From NCBI GenBank assembly GCA_028277725.1, contig JANQFX010000024.1, positions 62,001 to 126,000 of the forward strand: a stretch of DNA of 64,000 nucleotides, written 5' to 3'. This stretch comes from Thiohalocapsa sp. (lineage in GTDB: Bacteria; Pseudomonadota; Gammaproteobacteria; Chromatiales; Chromatiaceae). The notes beneath the pieces are model-generated. The model was not told the origin of the DNA, made no database searches, and saw nothing but the letters and a program-made list of their open reading frames with translations. Shown one piece after another: positions 9,543-18,108 of the stretch (the first letter of the stretch is position 1; every line of letters starts with the position of its first letter). The translations under genes and the position numbers were made by a program.

Positions 9543-11807
9543 ATGCTGAGTAAAGAGCTCGAATTCACCCTGAACCACGCCTTCAAGGAAGCGCGCGAAA
9601 AGCGGCACGAGTACATGACCGTCGAGCACCTGCTGATGTGTCTGCTCGACAACCCGACCGCCGCCAAGGTGCTGCGCGCCTGCGGTGCCGACCCGGAAAA
9701 GCTGCGTGCGGACATCACCACCTTCATCGACGAGACCACGCCGCTCATCGCCGAGGGCGACGGCCGCGAGACCCAGCCGACGTTGGGCTTCCAGCGGGTG
9801 TTGCAGCGCGCCGTGTTCCACGTGCAGTCCGCCGGGAAGAAAGAGGTCACCGGCGCCAACGTGCTGGTGGCCCTGTTCAGCGAGCAGGACAGTCAGGCGG
9901 TCTACCTGCTGAACCAGCAGGACGTGTCGCGGCTCGACGTGGTCAACTACATTTCCCACGGCATCTCCAAGGTGCCCGGCGAGGAGCAGGACGACGATGC
10001 CCAGGCGGAGGCGGAAGAACCGCGCTCGGAGGAGAAGGAGAGCTCCAGCGCATTGGACAACTTCGCGTCCAACCTCAACGAGCTCGCCCGTCAGGGACGC
10101 ATCGACCCGCTCATCGGCCGCGCGGCGGAGGTGGAACGCGCCGCCCAAATCCTCTGCCGTCGGCGCAAGAACAACCCACTGTTGGTGGGCGAGGCCGGTG
10201 TCGGCAAGACCGCCATCGCAGAAGGCTTGGCCAAGAAGATCATCGACGGGGAGGTGCCGGAGGTCCTCCAAGATGCGGTGATCTACGCCCTCGACCTCGG
10301 CTCCCTGGTGGCGGGCACCAAATACCGCGGCGACTTCGAGAAGCGCCTCAAGGCGGTGCTGGCGGAGCTGAAGCGCCGGCCCACCGCGATCCTGTTCATC
10401 GACGAGATCCACACCATTATCGGTGCGGGCGCCGCCTCCGGCGGCGTGATGGACGCCTCCAACCTGATCAAGCCGGTGCTCGCCTCCGGTGAGCTTCGCT
10501 GTATCGGCTCCACCACCTACCAGGAGTTCCGCGGTATCTTCGAGAAGGATCGGGCCCTGACCCGCCGTTTCCAGAAGATCGATGTGCACGAGCCATCGGT
10601 GGAGGAGACGGTGGAGATCCTCAAGGGCCTGAAGAAACGCTTCGAGGAGCACCACCAGGTCGCCTACACCAACCCCGCCCTGCGGGCAGCGGCGGAGCTG
10701 TCGGCCAAGTACATCAACGATCGCCATCTGCCGGACAAGGCCATCGACGTCATCGACGAGGCCGGCGCCAACGTGCAGCTCAAGCCGGCCGCCAAGCGCA
10801 AGAAGCGTATCGATGTCGGCGACGTCGAGGCCATCGTTGCCAAGATCGCGCGCATCCCGCCGAAGAAGGTGTCGACGTCCGACACCGAGTCGCTGCGCAA
10901 CCTGGACCGCGATCTAAAAATGGTCGTCTATGGGCAGGATCAGTCCATCGACGCCCTGACGGCGGCCATCCGCATGAACCGCTCCGGACTCGGCAACGAG
11001 GAGAAGCCCATCGGCTCCTTTCTGTTCACCGGCCCCACCGGCGTCGGCAAGACCGAGGTGACGCGCCAGCTGGCCCGTATCCTCAGCATGGAGCTGATCC
11101 GCTTCGACATGTCCGAGTACATGGAGCGGCATACCGTCTCGAGGCTCATCGGTGCCCCTCCGGGCTACGTCGGCTTCGACCAGGGTGGGCTGCTGACCGA
11201 GGAGATCACCAAGCACCCGCACTCCGTGCTGCTGCTCGATGAGATCGAGAAGGCGCACCCGGATGTGTTCAACCTGCTGTTGCAGGTGATGGATCACGGC
11301 ACGCTCACGGACAACAACGGCCGCAAGGCGGACTTCCGCAACGTGGTGCTGGTGATGACCACCAACGCCGGTGCCGAGGAAACCAGCCGCCGATCCATCG
11401 GCTTTACGGAGCAGGACCACTCCACCGACGGCATGGAGGCGCTGAAAAAGGTCTTCACGCCCGAGTTCCGCAATCGGCTGGACGCCATCGTGCAGTTCAC
11501 CGGGCTGGATCAGACCACCATTGCCAGCGTCGTCGACAAGTTCATCTTCGAGCTGGAGCAGCAGCTGACGGAGAAGAAGGTCGCCCTGCTGGTGGAACCG
11601 GATGCCAAGGCGTGGATCGCCGAGAAGGGCTACGATCCGAAAATGGGCGCGCGGCCCATGGCGCGCGTCATCCAGAACCACATCAAGAAGCCCCTCGCCA
11701 ACGAGCTGTTGTTCGGCGAACTCGCCGAGGGCGGCACCGTGACCGTCAAACTCGGCCCTGACGACGAGCTGACCTTCAGCTTCGACACGGAGAAGGCCGC
11801 GGCCTGA
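9543..11807 (+). CDS. clpA: ATP-dependent Clp protease ATP-binding subunit ClpA
   Basis: Hexameric AAA+ unfoldase that feeds ClpP. The 754-residue protein (E. coli 758) has an N-terminal Clp repeat domain that docks ClpS, an acidic linker around residues 145-165, AAA-1 with GEAGVGKT near 217 and ILFIDEIH near 280, and AAA-2 with GPTGVGKT near 497. RSIGF near residue 618 matches the IGF/IGL loop that binds ClpP. ATG 9543 is used because it gives the ClpA N-terminus [11 protein letters not shown]; the frame opens 15 codons earlier. ClpP itself is not in the window. Confidence 0.97.
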   Translation: MLSKELEFTLNHAFKEAREKRHEYMTVEHLLMCLLDNPTAAKVLRACGADPEKLRADITTFIDETTPLIAEGDGRETQPTLGFQRVLQRAVFHVQSAGKKEVTGANVLVALFSEQDSQAVYLLNQQDVSRLDVVNYISHGISKVPGEEQDDDAQAEAEEPRSEEKESSSALDNFASNLNELARQGRIDPLIGRAAEVERAAQILCRRRKNNPLLVGEAGVGKTAIAEGLAKKIIDGEVPEVLQDAVIYALDLGSLVAGTKYRGDFEKRLKAVLAELKRRPTAILFIDEIHTIIGAGAASGGVMDASNLIKPVLASGELRCIGSTTYQEFRGIFEKDRALTRRFQKIDVHEPSVEETVEILKGLKKRFEEHHQVAYTNPALRAAAELSAKYINDRHLPDKAIDVIDEAGANVQLKPAAKRKKRIDVGDVEAIVAKIARIPPKKVSTSDTESLRNLDRDLKMVVYGQDQSIDALTAAIRMNRSGLGNEEKPIGSFLFTGPTGVGKTEVTRQLARILSMELIRFDMSEYMERHTVSRLIGAPPGYVGFDQGGLLTEEITKHPHSVLLLDEIEKAHPDVFNLLLQVMDHGTLTDNNGRKADFRNVVLVMTTNAGAEETSRRSIGFTEQDHSTDGMEALKKVFTPEFRNRLDAIVQFTGLDQTTIASVVDKFIFELEQQLTEKKVALLVEPDAKAWIAEKGYDPKMGARPMARVIQNHIKKPLANELLFGELAEGGTVTVKLGPDDELTFSFDTEKAAA

Positions 11808-11854
11808 CCCAGATCGGCTAGATCGGCTGAGTCCTTCCTCGCCTCAGCCGAGGG

Positions 11855-11896
11855 ATGCCGGCTCCGCCCCCGCCTGGGCGGTGCCGGCATTTTTTT
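11855..11896 (+). terminator. Rho-independent terminator of clpA
   Basis: Long hairpin with outer arms ATGCCGGC/GCCGGCAT and inner arms CCGCCC/GGGCGG, followed by seven T residues at 11890-11896, 48 bases past the clpA stop. Confidence 0.9.
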
Positions 11897-12236
11897 GCCT
11901 CTAGGGCTGTGCCCGGGGCCACCGAGTTCCACTCGGCCCCTGGGATCGCCGAGTTCTACTCGGCTACTCCTCCGACAGACGGTCGCGCCGACGGGCTGGC
12001 GCTGGCACGACCTCACGCGAGTGCCGCAAACCGCGCCCGGTGCTGATGACTCGCGGATCGCATCCCTTGTCGTCGTCGTGATCCATGGCCCATCAAGACC
12101 TTCGCGGCGGTGGCGATTACGATTTCGACAACGACAACGACAACGGGTGGAGCTTATCCGTCGTACTTTGGTGCCGCTGCACTAGGGGAGGGCCGGGTAC
12201 TGGAATTCGGCTTCCGGGCTTGGCGACAGGTGCCGA
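11897..12236. other. clpA-infA convergent gap with two short palindromes
   Basis: No coding frame is supported. Two nearly identical 15-base palindromes lie 27 bases apart: CCGAGTTCCACTCGG at 11922-11936 and CCGAGTTCTACTCGG at 11949-11963 (arms CCGAGT/ACTCGG). A short run of ACAACG units lies near 12128-12144. Neither has an assignable role. Confidence 0.5.
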
Positions 12237-12455
12237 TCAGCGCGCGCGGTAGGTGATGCGCCCCTTGCTCAGGTCGTAGGGCGTTAGCTCCACCGTGACC
12301 TTGTCGCCCGTCAGGATGCGGATGTAGTGCTTGCGCATCTTGCCGGAGATGTGCGCCGTAACCACGTGGCCGTTCTCCAGCTCCACGCGAAACATGGTAT
12401 TGGGCAGGGTCTCCATGACCGTGCCTTCCATTGTGATGACGTCTTCTTTTGCCAT
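12237..12455 (-). CDS. infA: Translation initiation factor IF-1
   Basis: 72-residue S1/OB-fold protein that binds the ribosomal A site during initiation. It matches the near-invariant IF-1 sequence: [19 protein letters not shown] at the start, [18 protein letters not shown] in the middle and the ending KGRITYRAR. It is convergent with clpA, as in many gammaproteobacteria. In related genomes bpt/aat usually lie next to it; here the CRISPR island intervenes. Confidence 0.98.
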   Translation of the reverse strand: MAKEDVITMEGTVMETLPNTMFRVELENGHVVTAHISGKMRKHYIRILTGDKVTVELTPYDLSKGRITYRAR

Positions 12456-12585
12456 GGACTTCGGGTACTAGCTCGGTTCCGGCGTCGCGTCTGCGTCGCC
12501 GCGTGTGCGTGCGAATCGGGTCGCGCAATACACATCGGGAATCGGCGCCGGGACCGTCTTACGTGCAGCGCCTCGCAAGCCCGCC

Positions 12586-12594
12586 AGTGTATCA
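12586..12594 (-). promoter_or_regulatory. Possible extended -10 promoter of infA
   Basis: Minus strand TGATACACT reads as an extended -10 (TG-A-TACACT), with no good -35. A start near 12579 would give infA a leader of about 124 bases. It lies in the 211-base gap between infA and the end of the CRISPR array. Confidence 0.35.
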
Positions 12595-12666
12595 CGAACA
12601 CGACCTTGGCGCGCTCTGTGCATCGTGCTGTAGCGACGAAACGCGGCGTAGCCCCTGCTCTGGCGT

Positions 12667-14649
12667 GAGTTCATCCCCGCAGGCGCGGGGAACACCCATA
12701 CGGGTCCGTCCCCTCCGTCTCCGCCCGCGGTTCATCCCCGCAGGCGCGGGGAACACCGCTTCCGCGCTATCAACGAAAGCATCCATGCCGGTTCATCCCC
12801 GCAGGTGCGGGGAACACCTGATCGCGCAGTAGGTCATCAAGCCAAATGACGGTTCATCCCCGCAGGCGCGGGGAACACGGTTAGGCGGTGGCGCCGGTTC
12901 TTTATCTGGCTGGTTCATCCCCGCAGGCGCGGGGAACACGCCGTCACGAGGGGATCGAGCCGACGCCAAGTCGGTTCATCCCCGCAGGCGCGGGGAACAC
13001 CAGGTTGACGCGCACAAGCCCCCGGAAGTCGTCGGTTCATCCCCGCAGGCGCGGGGAACACCGTTGCGTATCGGCGTGTGAGGGCGAGTGGGTCGGTTCA
13101 TCCCCGCAGGCGCGGGGAACACTGGCCCGCCGAGTGGCCGCGTTCGCCCAGCTACGGTTCATCCCCGCAGGCGCGGGGAACACGCCAGATTGGGCTCGCG
13201 GTGAAACCGGTTGTGCGGTTCATCCCCGCAGGCGCGGGGAACACACCCTCGACAAAACACGACGACATCCAGGAGCCGGTTCATCCCCGCAGGCGCGGGG
13301 AACACGATCGATGATCGCCTCAAGGTCCGATTTGATGACGGTTCATCCCCGCAGGCGCGGGGAACACGCCGCAGCGTCGTATTCCCGTTCAAGTGTTTGT
13401 GGTTCATCCCCGCAGGCGCGGGGAACACGCGTCGGAGAGCTGGACCGTGGAGAGTTCAACCGGTTCATCCCCGCAGGCGCGGGGAACACGGCGTCGTGCC
13501 GTAATCCACCAGCGTGACGCCCGGTTCATCCCCGCAGGCGCGGGGAACACTCCAGCCATTGGATGCGGGCCAGTAGGTCGGCCGGTTCATCCCCGCAGGC
13601 GCGGGGAACACAAGGTATAGACATCCACGCCGAGTCTGCTATACGGTTCATCCCCGCAGGCGCGGGGAACACCGCGAAGCCTGTTCGTGCCCTGGTCGAA
13701 TCCACGGTTCATCCCCGCAGGCGCGGGGAACACACTGCTGCACCCGAATCCACCCCGCCGAGGGTCGGTTCATCCCCGCAGGCGCGGGGAACACCCGAGA
13801 GAACTGTGATATTCCTCGACACAGTGCGGTTCATCCCCGCAGGCGCGGGGAACACATGTCGAGGCTCTAGTGGATCTGCTAGAGTAACGGTTCATCCCCG
13901 CAGGCGCGGGGAACACACGATGCGGAACGTCTCTACAGCCTTTGACAACGGTTCATCCCCGCAGGCGCGGGGAACACTCGCTCCCTCGTGCCGGACGCGC
14001 AGGCGGTACCGGTTCATCCCCGCAGGCGCGGGGAACACGTAGTCACAGGGCTCGAAGACGCGGACGTTGCCGGTTCATCCCCGCAGGCGCGGGGAACACG
14101 CGCAGGCCCAGCAGCAGGCGGGCTGGCTGTGCGGTTCATCCCCGCAGGCGCGGGGAACACTAGAGCTCGTCCGAGAGGACCGTGCGATCGAGCGGTTCAT
14201 CCCCGCAGGCGCGGGGAACACGGGCAACCCGTTTGCGGCGAGTTGCGGGCTGTCGGTTCATCCCCGCAGGCGCGGGGAACACGGACGTGGGTTGCGACCG
14301 ACACGCTACCGATTGCGGTTCATCCCCGCAGGCGCGGGGAACACAGACCAAAGGCACTAACAGGACTGTCTACTACCGGTTCATCCCCGCAGGCGCGGGG
14401 AACACGAAGGCTGCCGCATGGGCAGTTTGGTCCCTGGCGGTTCATCCCCGCAGGCGCGGGGAACACAACATGCAAGCGGAAACCAACCAAGAGTTCAACG
14501 GTTCATCCCCGCAGGCGCGGGGAACACGGGCGCCAGGGCGCGGTCGAGGACGTCGATTTCGGTTCATCCCCGCAGGCGCGGGGAACACCGTTCAGGGTCA
14601 TGATGCCGTGGGCGCCGAGTCGGTTCATCCCCGCAGGCGCGGGGAACAC
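12667..14649 (-). CRISPR. Type I-E CRISPR array, 33 repeats and 32 spacers
   Basis: 29-base repeats recur every 61 bases (62 twice), giving 32-base spacers (two of 33). On the crRNA strand, here the minus strand, the repeat begins GTGTTCCCCGCGCC and ends GCGGGGATGAACCG, with a CCCCGC/GCGGGG hairpin as in E. coli I-E repeats. Orientation is supported by the degenerate terminal repeat at 12667-12695 (two mismatches at its crRNA 3' end) and another variant at 12789-12817, both at the far end from the cas genes. Repeats starting at 12911 and 13400 differ only in the last crRNA-strand base. No leader exists: the newest repeat (14621-14649) abuts the cas1 fragment directly. No two spacers appeared identical on reading. 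Spacer targets cannot be assigned without a search. Confidence 0.98.
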
Positions 14650-14950
14650 GGTACAGCAGTCGGTCGGACCGGGCGCCGCCAGGCTGGCCGGACGCATAGA
14701 CACGCACGCCGGCCTCGCCGACCCAGACGAGTAGGGTGCCGACCCGTGCCGCGAGTGCCGCCGCGCGGTGGGACACACGGGTGCCCGGCTCCAGCATGAT
14801 GCATGCGACGCTGCCGACCGGGATGTGCGTCCGAACGCCGCGCTTGTCGACGACGACGAAGGCGCCGTCTTGGACGTCAATCTCGCCGTACTCGATAAAG
14901 ATGAGCGACACGCGTTCCTTCATGGCGATGGGTTTGAGAGGTGGGAGCAT
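14650..14950 (-). pseudogene. cas1: 5' fragment of cas1 (type I-E), cut off by the CRISPR array
   Basis: The first 100 codons match Cas1e very closely, from MLPPLKPIAMKERVSLIF through THIPVGSVACIMLEPGTRVS to GQPGGARSDRLLY, the last being identical to E. coli Cas1 in all but one residue. The next codon in E. coli is Gln (CAG); here a single C at 14650 remains and the CRISPR repeat starts at 14649. The frame then reads nonsense into the array and stops at 14564. The whole C-terminal integrase domain with its metal-binding Glu, His and Asp residues is absent, as are cas2 and the leader. The fragment starts four bases after cas6e and has no internal stops. It cannot be an active integrase. A deletion or an assembly misjoin are both possible. 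Confidence 0.9.
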
Positions 14951-14954
14951 CCGG

Positions 14955-15644
14955 TCAGACCCGCCGAACCAGCAGCAAGCCGCAGCCGAAGGCCTTGGCA
15001 GGGCCGATGCCTCGGGCGAGCGTGTGCATGAACCGGTCGACATCCAGGACCCTCAGCACGCCTTGGTAGTCCAGCGTACTGAACCGGATCGGTTGCTTCT
15101 GACCGCGTTTGTTCAGCCGATGCTGGCGATAGTCATCGACGTGGATCGCCTCCAGCGCAAAGCCGTTGCGCGGCGCGCGTTCTTCGAGCCAGGCTGGCCC
15201 GGCGCGCTGAATCAGCTCCGCCTGGCTTGCGCGACGTGCCGGGTCGGGCTCGTGTTCGGCTTGCAGGCGCTTCTCGCGCATCACCACGTCGTCACGATGC
15301 CGACGCTTGTTTGTCGGGTCCGTGCTTGCCTTGCGCGTGCGCACGGGGTTGGCGCGGAGCACGAAGCCCAGGCGCTCGCCCACGGACAACTTCGGCGCGA
15401 AGACCTTGGTGGTCACCTTCCAGGCGGGGTCGGCACACGCGGGCTCCCGCTCCGACAGCACGTAGAACATGGGCCAGTGGCCGATCTGCTCGCGTCGGAA
15501 CAGGAAGCTCCGCGCCTCGTCCGCGGACTGGGCCAGCAACCGCCAGAGGATCTGATGCTCGGCATAGGCGTTGCTCGGGATGGCGCTCGCGAGCTGGCCT
15601 AGGGGTTGGCTCTGCCGCAGCTCGACTTTGCTGAGGTAGCGCAT
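14955..15644 (-). CDS. cas6e: CRISPR crRNA endoribonuclease Cas6e
   Basis: Processes the pre-crRNA by cutting at the base of each repeat hairpin and stays on the crRNA in Cascade. The 229-residue protein begins MRYLSKVELRQ, the usual Cas6e opening, has NAYAEHQILWRL with Tyr27 and His30 in the catalytic region, and ends with the glycine-rich loop GIGPAKAFGCGLLLVRR. The frame extends upstream to 15833, but ATG 15644 is clearly the family start and overlaps the cas5e stop by one base (TGATG). Confidence 0.95.
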   Translation of the reverse strand: MRYLSKVELRQSQPLGQLASAIPSNAYAEHQILWRLLAQSADEARSFLFRREQIGHWPMFYVLSEREPACADPAWKVTTKVFAPKLSVGERLGFVLRANPVRTRKASTDPTNKRRHRDDVVMREKRLQAEHEPDPARRASQAELIQRAGPAWLEERAPRNGFALEAIHVDDYRQHRLNKRGQKQPIRFSTLDYQGVLRVLDVDRFMHTLARGIGPAKAFGCGLLLVRRV

Positions 15645-16393
15645 CAGCCTTGACCTCCAGCGCGGTAATGCTCCGTGCGCGCCGAGAAATGGCGCCGGGC
15701 GCGCGAACCGGGCTGGTCGTAGCGCGGTGTCGTCGCGCTGGGCGATAGCGAGCCGGTTGGTAGACCGTCCTCCCACCAGCATGGCGCGTCTTCCGGAGCG
15801 CGGAGGTCCAGCTGCGTCGTCAGGATGGCCCACTGGTCCAGGGGATGCGCCTCGTCGTAGGCGCGCAGCGCGGCCGCCAGATCGTCGGCCTCGATGAGGT
15901 ACGGATTCAATGGCAGCGCCAAGGGGCAGGAACGCCGGCCGAGATAGAGCGGAAAGCGGGGGTGCTTCAGTGCGCCGACGAGGGCTTGGGGCGTGGGCGC
16001 ATCGGGTGCGGAGCGCGCGTGCAGGCAGGCGGTGTGGACGGCATCCGTGCGGTAGTCGCGAAAAGACAGCACCGTACCCAGGTTATGCCGATCCGCGAGC
16101 TCGTCTCGGCGGGTCCGCAGATGCTTCAGCCGACTTGTACTCTTGGCGAACTGGCTGGTGTGATAGTCGCGTAGCGGGCTGCCCAGGGCATCCGCGCGCA
16201 CCGCGTATCCGTAGCCGTCGCGCAAGGCCGCATGGGCGGCATCGTCGTCGCGCCGGATGCCGAGCGCCGCCGCGACAAGCCCGAGTACGGCGGACTTCGA
16301 CGGGTGGGGCGTCGTCGGCCGTTGCTCGCCGACGGCGATGTCTCCCCAGGCGGCGAGCGGGCCATAGAGCCGGAAGGCGATGAAACTGTGCAT
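15644..16393 (-). CDS. cas5e: Cascade subunit Cas5e
   Basis: RAMP-fold subunit that caps the 5' handle of the crRNA in Cascade. The 249-residue protein begins MHSFIAFRLYGPLAAWGD, aligning with the Cas5e N-terminus (RLxGPMQAWG), and has PTTPHPSKSAVLGLVAAALG and a C-terminal region rich in basic and aromatic residues. A TTG at 16402 would add three residues; ATG 16393 fits the family start better and has AAGGA upstream. It starts five bases after the cas7e stop and overlaps cas6e. Confidence 0.94.
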   Translation of the reverse strand: MHSFIAFRLYGPLAAWGDIAVGEQRPTTPHPSKSAVLGLVAAALGIRRDDDAAHAALRDGYGYAVRADALGSPLRDYHTSQFAKSTSRLKHLRTRRDELADRHNLGTVLSFRDYRTDAVHTACLHARSAPDAPTPQALVGALKHPRFPLYLGRRSCPLALPLNPYLIEADDLAAALRAYDEAHPLDQWAILTTQLDLRAPEDAPCWWEDGLPTGSLSPSATTPRYDQPGSRARRHFSARTEHYRAGGQG

Positions 16394-16398
16394 AGTCT

Positions 16399-17439
16399 TC
16401 AATCCTTGGCAAACGCGATGATGTCCTCCAGGCTACCCTTGCCGTGCAGGGCATCCAGCATGGCGTCCGCCTCCGCGCACTTGCCGTAGACCTTGTCCAT
16501 GTTGGCGCAGGTCTCGGACATGGCCGCGATCGCCTCCGCGAGCATGCCGTCTTGTCGGCCCTCGACCGGCTTCAGGAACGCAACGGACAAGGAACGCGGC
16601 TGCTGGTCGCCCTTTTCGGCCAGGACGTAAGACGCCCTAGCGCGGGACCCGAAGCTGTTCTGCTTGCCCGTGGGCGAGACCGTCGCCGCGGCCTCGATGA
16701 GCGCAGCGAGGGTCTTGTCGCGCAGGTCTTTATTGCCGCCGAGGTTCTCCGAGAGCAGCTCGCGGTCGATGCAGATGTACAGATAGAACAGCCCGGCGGC
16801 GAATTCGGTCTCGCCCATGTGGCCGGCGCCGACGTCGTCGATGCCCTCGTTGAGGTCGTCCACGGCGGTGAAGAAGTCGTCCTCGACCGCGACCTGGTGC
16901 ACGCTGATGGCGTGCGCGACCTGCACGGCGGCGTCGGTGTTGTAGCCAGGGTCGGCGGCGAGCATACGCCCGAACATGCCGATATCCGCGGCGCTGTGCT
17001 GGTGTCGCAGCAAGTTCAGCTCGTCGTCCCGGGGGCCGGACTTGCGCTCGATGAGGGCAGCGACAAGGGCATCGATGGCGTCGTTCTCCTCCGGGCTGAA
17101 GTGGGCCAACTGCTCGATTTCGACCTCATTGGCCTTGAGCTTGCCGAACTTGCCGGCGATGCTCGCGGCCCACTTGGTTGCATCCTTCTCATTGATGCCC
17201 GCGTCCAGCAACGCTTTCTTGACGCGCGCGCCCTTTTCCTTGGTGCGCGTGCCGAGGTTGCCCTTGAGCGCTTGCGCGAACACATCGGAGGTGCGCCAAG
17301 CCCGCTTGAGACTCTGGGAGGAGATGCGCAGCCGGGTCTCGCCCCCCATCACGGCCGTCTTCGGGCGGCCCAGGTCGTCGCGGTTCAGGTTGGCCGGTGG
17401 GTAGGACGTCAGCAGGTGTAGTTGCAGAAAGCGGGACAT
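16399..17439 (-). CDS. cas7e: Cascade backbone subunit Cas7e (CasC/Cse4)
   Basis: Six copies of Cas7 form the helical backbone of Cascade along the crRNA spacer. The 346-residue protein has the family opening FLQLHLLTSYPPANLNRDD, the GGETRLRISSQSLKRAWR motif near residue 32 and GVFYLY-type segment AAGLFYLYICIDRELL. Its length is near that of E. coli Cas7 (363). It lies two bases after cse2 and just before cas5e in a single operon. Confidence 0.96.
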   Translation of the reverse strand: MSRFLQLHLLTSYPPANLNRDDLGRPKTAVMGGETRLRISSQSLKRAWRTSDVFAQALKGNLGTRTKEKGARVKKALLDAGINEKDATKWAASIAGKFGKLKANEVEIEQLAHFSPEENDAIDALVAALIERKSGPRDDELNLLRHQHSAADIGMFGRMLAADPGYNTDAAVQVAHAISVHQVAVEDDFFTAVDDLNEGIDDVGAGHMGETEFAAGLFYLYICIDRELLSENLGGNKDLRDKTLAALIEAAATVSPTGKQNSFGSRARASYVLAEKGDQQPRSLSVAFLKPVEGRQDGMLAEAIAAMSETCANMDKVYGKCAEADAMLDALHGKGSLEDIIAFAKD

Positions 17440-17441
17440 GC

Positions 17442-18089
17442 TCAGGCTCCTTGTGCGCGGTTCTTGGGGGGCTGTTGCAACAGGGCGTCGTAGTAGTGCT
17501 GAACCCAGTCGCGGCCTGTGCGCTCGGACCAGAAGCGGATGCTGCGGATGAGATCCTCCACCGGCACCCGGTCGCCGGCCAGGTGGATGACGCGCAACAG
17601 GCTCGGGTAGAGTGCCCGGAGGTCGCGGATCGCCACGAGGCGTTGGAAGCGCAGTTCGCTGACTCTCGGACCGAGTCCCGGCTTGGCGGGGGAGGCGAGG
17701 AAGGCGGCGAACTTCTTCGTTGGTCGATCGGTTCCCCGATCATCGACAGTTTGGTCGGCGGGCGGCTGGTCCGCGTGATTTGCAGCGGGCTTCGAGCCCG
17801 TTGTTTGGGCGGAGTCGCCCTTCACATGCGCGAGCACGCCGGCGACCGCAGCAACCGACTCGCGATGCTTCCAGTCCAGTGCGCTCACCCGGAAGTAGAG
17901 GCCGTGGTAGGCCGGCACGAAGAAGACTTCTTCCAGGTTCTTGCAGCGGCGCAGTGCCGCCAGTTCGCCGCGGTTGCTGCGCTTTCCAGGCTCTTGCGGT
18001 TCGACGAGCGGCCTCCACCAGGCCAAGGTCTCGGCAAGGTACGCCTTCTTCGCATTTGGAACAGCGGGGTCTCCCATTTGGTACTCCAT
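17442..18089 (-). CDS. cse2: Cascade small subunit Cse2 (CasB)
   Basis: Helical small subunit that stabilises the displaced DNA strand. The 215-residue protein has GELAALRRCKNLEEVFFVPAYH, the Arg-rich family signature, near residue 40. An apparently disordered, Gln/Asp-rich insert lies at about 95-130, and RFQRLVAIRDLRALYPSLLR follows in the second half. The insert makes it longer than E. coli Cse2 (160). The start may be ATG 18089 or the in-frame ATG at 18077. It follows cse1 by 19 bases. Confidence 0.92.
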   Translation of the reverse strand: MEYQMGDPAVPNAKKAYLAETLAWWRPLVEPQEPGKRSNRGELAALRRCKNLEEVFFVPAYHGLYFRVSALDWKHRESVAAVAGVLAHVKGDSAQTTGSKPAANHADQPPADQTVDDRGTDRPTKKFAAFLASPAKPGLGPRVSELRFQRLVAIRDLRALYPSLLRVIHLAGDRVPVEDLIRSIRFWSERTGRDWVQHYYDALLQQPPKNRAQGA

Positions 18090-18108
18090 AACTCCGTTGA
18101 TTGATTCA

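Noticed and set aside
12888..14880. Several overlapping plus-strand frames with repeated [26 protein letters not shown] peptides
   Set aside because: They are translations of the CRISPR repeats in different frames, not proteins.
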